Assembly (NCBI GenBank): GCA_021234155.1
Contig: JAJEKV010000018.1
Coordinates: forward strand, 20,757,252 to 20,821,251
Source: Isoetes taiwanensis
Lineage: Eukaryota > Streptophyta > Lycopodiopsida > Isoetales > Isoetaceae
Direction: 5' to 3'
DNA: 64,000 nucleotides
A model generated the notes under the pieces. The model saw only the letters and a program-made list of their open reading frames with translations. It was not told the DNA's origin and searched no databases. Positions 44,519 to 55,213 of the stretch are shown piece by piece. Each line of letters starts with the position of its first letter. Within the stretch, counting starts at the first letter, position 1. The position numbers and the translations under genes are program-made.

Positions 44519-45541
44519 TTATGCAAGAGCTAGCACACTACAGCGTGAATCTGGACCAGATGGAACAAACCCTTCCACACGAACATGCGGTTTCACAGCT
44601 CGTGAAGAATCAGTGTGACCACTTGGTGGGGAAAACCTTAATGGAACATTCTGATGGCGCTGATGAATAAACTGTACATCATGTATAAGAGGGTTGCCTG
44701 TACGACTCGGTGGCGAACCACAAAAGTATGGAGGCGAACAGGAAAAGCCGGATGTATCACTATAGGCACTCTGGAAGAAAATTGAAAAAGAAAAAACAAA
44801 TGTGAAGCTCAAAACAACAGGAAGTAGCTTTCAAAGAGTAAAACAAACCTTTCTCAAAATCATATCCAAAATTTCAAATCCCACATCTCTTTCATTGATA
44901 TGACTGCAAATACACGCACAAGGGTTAACTTGTGGAACTTCAAAAGCTACACTAGCAAATTCTTACTGAAGCAAAAAAGAGTTCATTTATGGATACAATA
45001 TACAACAAGAAACATAAACAGAGAACTTCCATATCTAATGACAAATGCAACCACCTTGATTTTCTCACACAAAAAAAAAAAAAAGAAAATTACAAATGAA
45101 AATTGTTTATTTCTGAAATTTCAGCCATTTCACCCACAACTACACCAAGCTATTCTTAGTCAGACAGTTGTTTCTTCAACAATTACAAAGCATAACACTG
45201 AAAATAGAAAAAACAAAAAGAAAAAGACTTTGGCACCCAAAGCAATCACATCTGCTGACAAAAGTTAACAATCTTAGTTCTTCTTTTCTCTTTTCTTTTC
45301 ACAAAACCTTCACAAAAGGCAGCCCCAGAGAAAAATTTAAAAATGTAACAGAACATCTAATTGTAACACATAATAAGCATGCACACCTGCGTGTTCGACA
45401 TGGCGGTCTCAGTAGATCTTGTGGACCAATGGCTGAAGGACGACGAGGTTTTGGACAAATAACTTCATCATTGAATTTATCACAATGGCCTACGGGCTTG
45501 ATACGACACCACTCCCCCATTGCCACTAATGTCAATTGCAT
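44519..45541 (-). CDS. Small plant protein of the [12 protein letters not shown] family, two coding exons
   Basis: Exon 1 is 45541-45387 and exon 2 is 44768-44519. The intron (618 bp) starts GT and ends AG, and the phase-2 join makes a serine codon, leaving 134 codons before TAA. ATG at 45541 is preceded directly by an in-frame TAA; ATG at 45520 is an alternative start (MGEWCRIKP). Landmarks are [11 protein letters not shown] in exon 1, then [20 protein letters not shown] and [14 protein letters not shown] in exon 2. These motifs recall small uncharacterised land-plant proteins with CPKPRR and GSPP-R-NPL blocks; function is unknown. No signal peptide or membrane segment is seen. The frames are clean, unlike all the transposons around it. 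Confidence 0.8.
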
Positions 45542-46440
45542 TTATTGCAGTAAGCTGCTGTATGTTGCCCAGGTTTCTAGTAAAGACCTTTAGTTTCGTT
45601 TCAGAAAGTTATATATACAACGTCTTAAATGGTTGCGCTATACAAGTATGTACACAAAGTGAAACGCCTAATGAATGCTCAAAGAATGGATCCAAAATAG
45701 CCTGTACAGCAGAAACAAAATGGTTTAGCATATTGTCTCAAGCAACATAAGCAGAATAAAGAAAAATAGTTGTGAACCCCATAATAGTTGCAATATATTA
45801 TCATTCCTATACAACTTTCAAGAGAAAGCGAACAGACCATCCAAGACAGGACAGTCCCTTAAGAGCATAACACCATTTGGATTAATCTAACAATAAAAGA
45901 CGCCATCTTTCATATCACAAGAAGATCTGCAAAGAAAGTCGACAAAGCCATATGATGGTAGTGTTCGCAAATCCCAACAAATGTCCCAAAAACACAGCAA
46001 CCAAAAGAAACTAATTGCCCTCTAAAAGAATCTTCAAAATCCAAAACGGGAAGAAGCAAAGCCCCAAAAGGGAAGGAAAGAAGAACCCACCAAGTACAAA
46101 ACCGTCGGTAAGTGCAGCGACGGCTGATGCGGGATCAAAACGAAAGTTGAAAATCAAAGCGGGCCAAAATGAGACCGAAAAGAAGAATCGAAAGCCTCAT
46201 GAAACAGAGACGCCAGCACCGCCTGGAATCAAAATCCGCGTTTGGGGTTGATCTAATGTATGGCGAGGGCACACGGAACCGCCTCCAAATCTGACGGAGA
46301 AACAGCCTATCCTCGTTTGACAACAAATACAAAGGCTTTGCGAAAGATAGGGGAAGAAGAAGAACAACAAACAAAAAGAAGAGCGACCGCCGCGGCCCAG
46401 CGTTCTCGCCGCCCAACCCAGCGTTTTACCGCGGCGTTTT
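45542..46440 (-). other. 5' leader region of the 44.5-kb gene, probably spliced
   Basis: Upstream of the start the minus strand has acceptor-like TTCTTTGCAG at about 45927 and CATACAGCAG near 45560, with T-rich intron-like sequence between them. A C/T-rich first exon is likely near 46200-46430. Frames in this region on either strand have no motifs. Confidence 0.45.
45859..45906 (-). CDS. Candidate 15-codon upstream ORF in the leader
   Basis: ATG at 45906-45904 has A at -3 and G at +4 (AAGATGGCG) and encodes MASFIVRLIQMVLCS before TAA. A shorter ATG frame overlaps it just upstream. In a spliced leader it could modulate translation of the main frame. Whether it is conserved is unknown. Confidence 0.35.
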   Translation of the reverse strand: MASFIVRLIQMVLCS

Positions 46441-47040
46441 ACCCAGCGTTTTTACTGCGGCCAGTGTTCCGCTGTCGGTTGGACGCCTCCCTTTTTTTTC
46501 CCAAAAAAAAAAAAGTTTTTGTAACTGCCTCTTCCTTTCCCTTCATTATGCACCTTTGTCAAAATATTCTCTTCTTCCAAGTAGCAACTTTACCCTACTA
46601 ACCAAAAAGCTCTTGCCCAATCTCAATCATTCCTATGCTTCATAGCTGTAGCTAGAGTTTCCCTCCAACAAAAAAAAAAAGAAGGAGCTGCTTACAAAAG
46701 AAATGATCAGTTTACAGTTTACAGTTTACAGGGGAGGCGAAAAGTTATTTTAGACTACTGCCCTTCTAATCCCTAGATTGGATATGCCTGTTAGTTATTT
46801 TGTTTGGGTTTCTTGCCCATGTTTGTTCATCCCACGGCCATTTGTTGGTCTCCATAGACGTTAAATTTTTATCTATCTACCTATCCTTCCTTCCTTCCTT
46901 CCTTCCTTTATCCATAATCATTATCAAAACCACAAATTTTTCCTTCCTTCCTTCCTTCCTTTATCCATAATCGTTAAATTTTTATCTATCTACCTATCCT
47001 TTATCCATAATCATTATCAAAACCACAAAGCTTTTGTTTA
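46441..47040. repeat. Low-complexity stretch with CCTT runs and a 100-bp duplication
   Basis: Two CCTT runs (46886-46909 and 46941-46961) alternate with tttatccataatcattatc and atttttatctatctacctat, each present two or three times between 46860 and 47030. A-runs occur near 46503 and 46670. Confidence 0.8.
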
Positions 47041-48054
47041 ACCTTTATCTAGGGGTATTGATACCCTGATGAATACTGAATGCTTCTAATTTATTGACTT
47101 AGTCATGTTCCAGTGTGGCAGTTTTGTATATTCAAACTTGCCAACTCAGTTTCTTCACCAAACATGCGAGCATGACTCTTATTCAACGACATGTTTATGT
47201 TCTTCTATGTTTCAAATCAGCTTCCATGCCCCTTCTTTTCTTTTATCTTAGCTTCTATTCTCGTTTATCTTACTTTTTATTATTATTTTATATGATGCCT
47301 TACCTCTCCCACATGGTTTCAAACTTCCAATCGTTACATATCCACGTGTGTCTGTACTTTTTTTCATGTATTTTCTTTCCACAATTGAATATTTTATTGT
47401 AATACATTGTTGCTTTATGAAAATGCATTTCAAAATTGCATTCATATTCATTGAATATTGTGTTCACTTTAAATAAGAAATCTTAGATACTACTAAATAT
47501 TTTAGTCACATGACCATATCCCAACAACAACAACAACAAGTTGTTTAAATGTTATATCTTGCCTGACAAGCAGTTCCAAACTCTACCAAATGTGGACCCT
47601 ACTTCAAATCCATCAAGTGACATATAATATTAACAATTGGGTAGCATTAAAAATTGCAATCTTTTGAGTTAATTAACATAAAAGCTCAACCATCTCTAGT
47701 TTTTAGAAGCTTTTTTCTTTCTTTTTTGCACCTTTTGATGAGCTGATTGCCTAAAGATTGTATAAATAGAGGGATGCCCGACCCTAAAAACCTAGACAAA
47801 TACCGTGGAGGCTCTAGACCTTGCACAAACCACATGGACTTGACAACCTTGTCACCACAACCTTGTTTTGTTATATGAGTAGTGCTTTTGTGGTCCATAA
47901 TATGCCTTCAATTATGGCCCCATATATTGTAAAGGTATGATTATTCATTGTATATTATCGTAAAAATATCAATTGTAACTCACGTGGACATATAAGTCTT
48001 TAGACCACGCCCATTAAAAAGATCTTTTGCAAACCTTAAGACCATGCGCATATA
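47041..48054. other. AT-rich stretch, no gene recognised
   Basis: A plus frame at 47115-47402 is rich in Phe, Leu and Tyr because of T-rich composition and has no family. Nothing else is supported. Confidence 0.55.
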
Positions 48055-48365
48055 ATTTTTTATTTTTTATTATTATTGAAGGACGTCATTCTATTCATCA
48101 TCACATCATGGATACATTCTACATATCATATAGAAGCTAATCGACTACCTAGACCGATATGCTAGGAGTTGCTTTGCATTGTGATTATCGAGTATATATG
48201 ACAGGTTTAAGGTCTCTATCACAGGACCGGTTGATCGTACTTGAACCCGTGACCTCGAAGCAATGGATTTTTAAGGTCCCCATTACTAGACCAATATTGG
48301 CCAGGTTTGAACACATGACCTCAGGTGTGGCGGTTTAAGGTCCTGCCAGACCATGCCCCGAAGAG
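48055..48365 (-). mobile_element. SINE with two tRNA-like heads and an L1-like tail
   Basis: On the minus strand, GAGGTCATGTGTTCAAACC (about 48322) and GAGGTCACGGGTTCAAGTA (about 48255) are two B-box regions about 67 bases apart, each preceded by GGACCTTAAA. The body ends GATGAATAGAATGACGTCC, then TT and a tail of AAT/A units. The minus-strand L1 at 32.1 kb ends GTGAATAAAGCTTGTCGTCC then TT and an A/TAA tail. The shared 3' end suggests that L1-type machinery copied this SINE. Confidence 0.6.
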
Positions 48366-50040
48366 CTATACTCCATATAATATTGATGAATAACAGATTA
48401 AAGATGCATATCTAGCATTATAACAGGGGGTTGCTTTTGTATTTTTGTACGTTTTTCCCTAAGGTTTTTATATGATTTCTTGGTGTATTGTCGTGGATGT
48501 ACTAATGCGTACATCTAGAGTGCGCATACGCATTTCTTATTTTTTATGGCACTTGCCAATGGTTTAACAACTTTAAAAAAAAAACCCCCGATTCATGCAA
48601 ATCTCGAGAGGTGTTGCTTTAGGGCTCCGCTCTTCCACTGGGATATTTTAGGGCCCTTATTTTTCTGCCGGAGTAGCATGATAATTAATCAAAACGGCGG
48701 GCCTCTCTAGCAGAGGAACAAAATTGAAAGCCCGAAATAGGGTAGAGGCCGTTATTACGGTATCTGAACTGCCTGGATCACCCAGTTTAAGTATCATTTT
48801 TACGGTTTTCGAATGACACGATCTTGAATTTCAGGAAGGGAAGGGCGAGCTAGATGACCTAGGTAGAAAGTAAAGTGCTGGAAAGACGCCTTCTTGTTTT
48901 ACAGAAAAGGAGATCTACAATTGGCACAAAGCTCTTTCTTGAAGGGGCTGATTCCTTGCTACAAACTGTAAGTCTTCTTTAATCCCCTCCTTTACGATAG
49001 CCGTATTTGAGATGGGTTTTGTTGGGGTTGAGGAGAGGCTTCCGAAAGTTTGATCCAGGGGACGGCTTTAGAAGATAAATTTGCTCTTCTTATTGTCATT
49101 TCCATGGCGATTCCGGGCCATATATCCTGTGTTAATCGATATTCATAACTGTGAATCATAGCTACCCTAGAATGGGCAAGAACTTAGAATCTGGAGCAAA
49201 ATATTTGGGCATTCTCAAACAGGTTTGATTCGTTACTAGTTATGAAAACAGAACAAGATGTAATTTCGTTTTTCTATTTGTGAAAAAAGTCTGTAGATTA
49301 TGACAGGAAAAGTCTGTAGATTTGCGAATGATTTTATGGTCTACATAAATGGTTTCGATGAATATGATTTGGTCTAGCATATGTAACCTCCTTTACTTCT
49401 ACTTGCAGCCTTGGGGGTATCAAAAGTATTTTGTAAACCTGTTGATTATCATCTTAGAAAGCAGAAATGTTATTGCTTGGTGTAAAGTGCTGCTGCTTAT
49501 AATGCAGGTTTAGATTATGTGCTGGTGCTAGTTAGATACTTAGGTTGTTTGCTAATTGTATGCTCGCTTGTATGATGCTAACTTTAACTCTGCTATAGTA
49601 ATGCAGGGTCTGCATATTGTTTGCCTAGAATGCAGCCCGGATTTGCCACACAGAAATTTCTGTTTAGTTTCTAAAGACTATGAATGACCATGTACGTATA
49701 TGTTTCAAACTACCTTTTGGAGTACTTTGGATCAAATATAACACATAAATGTAAATATAACGAGTGGCTATAAATAATACAATATGCTATTTTTTCAATG
49801 TAATTGTTTTTATTATTGTCAATATTTGTTTGTTCATATTGTTCATCTAATGGTATTGTTATCATTTGCAATGGTTCACCATCCGCTATCATTCACCATG
49901 TGTTATGGTGTTGTCAATATCATTGTTTTATGTTGTTTTAATATTGTGAATCCTTTATTGTTTTTGTCTTGATCCCATAAAATTTACCTATGTTTGCTAT
50001 TGTTAGGGCCCAAAGGGCCCAAAATTTTTTTTAATATAAC
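48366..50040. other. Mostly non-coding; one exon-like patch near 48900-48970
   Basis: On the plus strand, tgttttacag is followed by about 65 bases that translate as STIGTKLFLEGADSLLQT, and then GTAAGTC. This is a plausible internal exon with both splice sites, but no partner exon or family is recognised. The remaining DNA is AT-rich. Confidence 0.3.
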
Positions 50041-50488
50041 AATCAACACACAACTACCATTAACATTATTAACACAAACCATTGCAATTTAACACATTTA
50101 AATTAACATCCCCCTTAAACCCCCTTTGGTTTGGGTGCATATTCACACAGGGGGGTTACTCCAGGCAGCGAGAGCCCCAAAAAATTTACAATACATGTAT
50201 AAAATTAACACCATTAAGTATATTCTCTCAAACCTTATAGTATTTTGCAAACTTTAATATACAGTATACAAAAACTTGTATATGCATACCCCATAAACGA
50301 GGATCGCTATGTACGGTCCAGATCTTAGAATAAAGGGCAAATATGCCCATCCGACAGCTCTCGTTGCCCGGAGTAACCCCCCGTGTGAATATGCACCCAA
50401 ACCAAAGGGGGTTTAAGGGGGATTTTAATTTAAATGTGTTAAATTGCAATGGTTTGTGTTAATAATGTTAATGGTAGTTGTATGTTGC
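50041..50488. mobile_element. Foldback (MITE-like) element with about 134-bp inverted arms
   Basis: The left arm (50041-50174) and right arm (50356-50488) are inverted copies at roughly 95 percent identity by eye; blocks such as caaagggggtttaaggggga and gtgaatatgcacccaaacc match. An AT-rich loop of about 180 bases lies between. No transposase is present. The element superfamily and target duplication were not determined. Confidence 0.8.
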
Positions 50489-50639
50489 ATATGTAGCACA
50501 ATAACAGGGGGTTCCAGGGGGATTTAATATGGATGTAGAAATGACAATTCCTGAAACCATATACCATATCCCCAAAACAATTGAAAGGCTTGTTGTAAAA
50601 AAGAAAATAAAAAATAAAAAAAATCATAGATTTAAGATA

Positions 50640-50760
50640 AAAAATAATAACTTTAGCTCACTGGTTATATTGGTCAAAGTAGTCTTATTAAGACATTAAA
50701 TTATTTTGGTGGAGGTTCAAACCGTCGTAATTCATATTCTAAAACCTTAAGCGAAGCCGT
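50640..50760 (+). repeat. SINE-like tRNA-related head
   Basis: TAGCTCACTGGTT (50654-50666) fits an A-box and GGTTCAAACC (50714-50723) a B-box. They follow an A-rich leader. The downstream end is not defined. Confidence 0.5.
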
Positions 50761-51420
50761 ATAAAGGCTCGATATTCCATCAAAACCTTAGGTGAACTCA
50801 TATTTCATAATTCAAACTTATAGGATCCCCAATCATAAATGACCATAAGCAAAACGAGAGGTGCCCACACGTGCTCCAACTTACAGTCTGGGGCGTGGGA
50901 TCGATGGATCCGACGATTGTGGTAGTCCAGTGCACCTCGTTTAAAATATATGCATAAGCACATGTGTAAAACAAAAAGTAAGCATGAGTTTAATTCTTAA
51001 AAATAATGTCAAATAGTTCCCTTTTTTTTATGTACGTATTTTGTCCAAGTAATATCCTTAGCCTGTAACTATCTAACTCATCTAGGGTTTCTTTTTTCAA
51101 GAAATGATGGATAATTCAATAAGTGACCCTTGTTGTTAATTTCCTCTATATTTCGGTTGGATGGCATCTAAATTTTCCCATACAACTTCAATTTTGTAAT
51201 GGTTCGACTGCTTTTTATACAGACTTTGTTATTTGAACTCTACTAATTCCTTGGCCTATAGCAAAATCCCTTCTGTCCATATAAGGTAGACCGAGATATA
51301 ATGTTGCCTTGTCACTGTATCCCAAAACAAGTTTCCCGTCTATAGCAAATAAATTCATTAGTTATCATATTGTAATTTGTAGGTCGAAACATACCTAAAT
51401 ATCATTTGTTGCAAAAAGTC
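50761..51420. other. AT-rich stretch, no gene recognised
   Basis: No frame or motif stands out before the telo-box at 51421. Confidence 0.5.
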
Positions 51421-51745
51421 TTAGGGTTAGGGTTCATTCACGAGCTTTGCTGCTCAGGATGGAAGTTGGCATCTCTATCTCTATCTCTACCTGGCATATA
51501 CACGGCTTCTCGTGGACGGCCGGATTAAAGCTAGTTGGTCTGGCCTGTGCAGTCCCCAGGCAACACAATCGATCATGGGCTGTGAGAATGAGGATTGCGG
51601 AATTTATATGAAGCCCAAAATGTGCAATGTGTGACTGTTAACGAGGTTCCAAAAATTGTAAATAATGCTGAATGCGTTGATGCCATGACTGCAATAAGAC
51701 TGGATCCAACTGTACAACAGCCTATAATCACCAACGAATATCAGG
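51421..51745 (+). other. Possible first exon with telo-box leader
   Basis: ttagggttagggtt at 51421 is the inverse telo-box often found near the start of plant housekeeping genes. An ATG at 51462 opens 50 codons with an Ile/Ser repeat. A second frame up to 51745 reads NAECVDAMTAIRLDPTVQQP and ends ...TATCAG before GTTTCC, a weak donor. T-rich intron-like DNA follows for 1.3 kb. No protein family is recognised, and the two frames do not join without splicing or error. Confidence 0.3.
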
Positions 51746-53075
51746 TTTCCCTTATTTTTCTGATTTATGTGTTCGTATCATGATTTTTAAGTTTCTTAGA
51801 TTCTAGACTTCTCACACAGTGTTTAACATAATTTTTGAAAGTTCGTAGCAGCCACTTATTATTTCTAGAATGAAGACTGCTTTCTTATTAATTGATTCAT
51901 GCATTCTAACGCCCATGTTCTGTTCTGGCTTGTTAAGCTTATTTGGCTGGTTGTTGATAACTTTTGTAATTTGTGCTCTGTTTGTAACAACGGGCTTACC
52001 TCTTGTACAATAGTTCCGAGATCTTGTCCTATGCTTGTGTTGTGTAACTGATTTGGATATTTAGATGACGTTGTTGCTTCTTTAGCATAATGCGAAATTG
52101 ATTTCTCCCTGTTTTCCCTATTTTGTAGCTTTGTAGCTATGTTCTTCTTCTTGGTAGCTTTTTCTCTTCATGTAGTTGTATTTTTCTCTTTCTTATGTAC
52201 TCTGATGTTTCAGAGCTCTATTAATCTCATTTTACGGTGGCCTAGTAAGGTTGCTTAACTATCTTGCTTTCTCCATATAAATCGAGCTACTGTTTATCCT
52301 AGGTGTGCTTCACATTTTAGATTCAATGGTGGTCCAATAGTTATTTATCGCACCTTTGATGTCCTGTATTCCTTTGTTATGTTTTCCTCTATCTTGAACA
52401 ACTATTTTTAGACTCATTTCCAGTAGATTCATAGTCATAAGTTTTTTATTATCTGCTACCCTTGTGGTTTCTGTGTTCGGTCAGGCTTGTACAGGTGTAC
52501 AGCTTTGCAATCTTTCCCATATAGTTAGCTGAAAGGCATCTCTATAGACTTAACTCTATAGTTTTCTGTCTATAAAGGGCCCAAGCTAGTGTTCAAGTTG
52601 TGGATTATGTATTTGTTAATGTATCCATGGTTTGTACAGTGTGCTTGCCCCTGTTCCTGTAGATTGGACCTTGTTTAAGATTCTCTGTGCCCATATAATT
52701 CTGGTTGATCTCTGTTATATGTAGAGCAGTTGACTCATGCTATCCTGATCCTAGCATTTGCCGTAACTTTTAACATATTTGTTTTCTTAAGTTGGACTGT
52801 TTATTAAGTCTTCTGGTCGATTTATACTTGTTTTACCTTAGTGTCATAAGGTGAACCTGCGGTAATTCTTCTATTAATATGTTTGTGCATGGCAGTTGTG
52901 AACCATTTATATTCCATGTATAACCGTAGGTATCTATCTCTTATACTGCCGTTTAACTTGAAGAGTTTGCTGGCTCTGTTTGAACAGTCACAATCTAACA
53001 TCGTTTAAATGTTCTTTATATAGACTATAGATAGTTAACTTAATTTCATTTGTACATTACCAAAAATATGTTGAA
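51746..53075 (+). other. T-rich, intron-like sequence
   Basis: Strongly T-rich on the plus strand throughout, with no open frame of note. It is compatible with a long plant intron after the putative exon at 51.4-51.7 kb. Confidence 0.4.
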
Positions 53076-53077
53076 GG

Positions 53078-54450
53078 AAGGAAGGAAAAAAATTTCACGT
53101 CCACGGAACCCAATCGGGTTATGGGACCAGAACACAAGAAGAGGGCATGAGCCCCAACAGAACTCGGGGGCTGAGCCCCCTAACAAATCACAATACTGAG
53201 AACAAAACCAGCTGGCATAAGCCCAAGCAGAACTCGGGGGCTATGCCCCATGTCAAATAATAATATAGATAATAAAAGGAGGAGTTAAAAGCCAAACCAA
53301 AACTGAAACCAAAATGGAACCGCAAAGCACAGGGCTATACAAAAATTGCCCACGGATCAAGTGGCCAGCGATCTCGGATGATAGCCCCCCCCCTCAGATA
53401 TCGCCCACTTCCGGCCAGGCGAGCCTCACGAACCCGACATAATTCTTCCTTTCGTCTGCAGAGCTGTGCGGGGGTGAGGTCTTCCTGGACGGAGAAGGCG
53501 GTTCCTTTCAAGTGATTGCCATGCCGTAAAATGTGCGGTCACGGGCGGGGGCATCTCAAAACAAACTAGCGGTGTGTCGGGGGCGTCGGGTCGTCTTTGC
53601 TCCAACTTCGATGTCTTTGAAAGGATGCCCTCTGCCTCGTATGTGCATCGCCGGTGAAAAACCGGTCTACCTCAGCTGTAGCAAGAGTGTCACTCGCCTC
53701 TTCAAGACCTACAATGCGGAGGCTCAGGGCAGATGTATGCTCTGTGGCTTGCTCTGTGGCTTGACCAGGCTCTGAATGTGGGACCTCTGCTGGCACAGTG
53801 GGCAAACAATCCTCCGGTGACGGCTGGGTAGACCTAGATACCGTATTATCCTCTTGGGGCATGGCATGCCCATGTACAGACGCTGATGGAACATTGCTAT
53901 GCTTCACTGAGCTGTGGCCTCCTGACTGCAGCAATATCTCTAAGAGCTATACCCAGCTATGTAAAGATAACTGAGCAGATGTTTCCGTAAAAGTAGCGGT
54001 GGGTGGAGCATCGAGCCTGATCAACAGATTACGGGGGCAAGCAAGGAACCGGCGAAGAATTGGCCCAAAGGTCGCTTCAAGATGCATGAGAAGCTAATTG
54101 CATGAGGAGAGGACGATGGGGCCCAAAAGAAGGGGCTGCCTGAAGATAGGGTTCAATTGTGGGGTCATAAGGCTTATCACAGGATGGCATGGGCACCTTA
54201 ATGAGATTCTTTGCTTTGCGGGTCTCCCTGGCCATGCGCTTGATCTTATGGGTCATGTTTTGACGCTGTAGCAGACAGGACCAGAATTGGGCAACGAATT
54301 TAAAATAGGAACAGGCCAAGGCAAGCAGAAACAGATAGGAGAATAGAGAGCGATATAGCTGGGCAATGAAATCAATCAAACACAACCAAAGCAGACCTGG
54401 GCCTTCGACGAAGAAGGGCGTTAAGCCGGATAGGTTCTTTGCTTACATGT
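53078..54450 (-). mobile_element. ORF1-only LINE derivative with TTCC tail
   Basis: Reading leftward, a short frame from ATG 54256 (MTHKIKRMARETRKAKNLI) is followed by a Ser/Pro/Glu/Thr-rich frame (53934-53566). Then comes QEDLTPAQLCRRKEELCRVR and a Gly/Arg stretch (about 53490-53380), matching the end of L1-type ORF1 proteins. No endonuclease or RT follows; the 3' UTR comes directly. The UTR has two palindromic blocks and the box ggtcccataa...cgtggacgtg, and the tail is TTCC repeats (53078-53090). This looks like a half-LINE parasite of an autonomous family. Confidence 0.6.
53142..53249. repeat. Two palindromic modules in the half-LINE 3' UTR
   Basis: ggcatgagcccc-aacag followed by aactcgggggctgagccccc (53143-53180) recurs at 53214-53249 with small changes. 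GGGGGCTGAGCCCCC is a perfect stem. The spacing is about 70 bases. Confidence 0.8.
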
Positions 54451-55160
54451 TTGTCCTTTCAAGGTTACCCTTCTTAGGCTAATGCTTGAATGGTTGACAT
54501 GCAGGTAACCGAACTTATCCCTACGTATGGTGATGTTTTGGTGTGAAATTGAGCAAATTTATTGCTCACACTGCGAGATCATAATTGGTGATATCTGAAA
54601 ACTCTTTCTATTTGGGTCTACTTATGTCGCCAATATTGCTATTAGATTTAAAAAAAAAAAAAACTCTATAACTATCTTGGGCATTTTAAAACGTTTCTAC
54701 TTCTGGTTAATGGTATAAAACAGTGAAAATATCTTTAGTAGAGTGTTTTACGTGGAAACAATGTTTTTAAATCTGTTCTTTCTATTGCTGCTACTTATAT
54801 TTTCAATATATCAAAGAAACAATGTTTTTAAATCTGTTGTGGTGGCTCTTGTAAATTTATTCAAACAAACATCATGTTTTGATTTATTTATATTGAAAGA
54901 TTGAATTATTTGTTAGCTCTGTTCAAGGCCTATGATATGACAAACACCTAGTCATATCTAGGACTGCAAATTAAAGACTATTAGATTCATACGGGCTAAT
55001 AGGCTTAAGTCTGGTTGTCTTTAGGCAAACAGACCAAAAGGTTTTTTTTTTTTTTAATGAGATGAAGGCAGAATTTTGAAAATGGACATCTATACCTTAC
55101 ATGTCAAAGATATATATACAATATGGTAGTATAGTATCACAGTGTTTGAGTGGGTGCAAA
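54451..55160. other. AT-rich stretch, no gene recognised
   Basis: It contains a short direct repeat aacaatgtttttaaatctgtt at about 54758 and 54820. Nothing else is supported. Confidence 0.55.
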
Positions 55161-55213
55161 ATTGAATTGAATTATCTTTTATTGCCCACGAAGACTAGAT
55201 GGCATATGGGACC
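55161..55213 (-). repeat. LINE 3'-end fragment
   Basis: The minus strand ends GGTCCCATATGCCATCTAG, TCTTCGTGGGC and an AATTC tail. This parallels the 3' boxes at 63.1 kb and 53.1 kb. Only the last 50 bases are recognisable. Confidence 0.5.

Noticed and set aside
44341-44670. Plus-strand ORF of 109 codons
   Set aside because: It overlaps the last exon and likely UTR of the minus-strand gene and has no motif; treated as a shadow.
46015-46416. Lys-rich plus ORF and a hydrophobic minus ORF resembling a signal peptide
   Set aside because: Both lie in the probable non-coding leader of the minus-strand gene and lack support from motifs or splice structure.
48240-48322. True tRNA genes on the minus strand
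   Set aside because: Only the B-box side is tRNA-like; a full cloverleaf is not seen and the duplicated heads with a LINE-like tail fit a SINE.
51421-51434. Interstitial telomere array
   Set aside because: Only two TTAGGG units are present (plant telomeres are usually TTTAGGG), so a telo-box is more likely.
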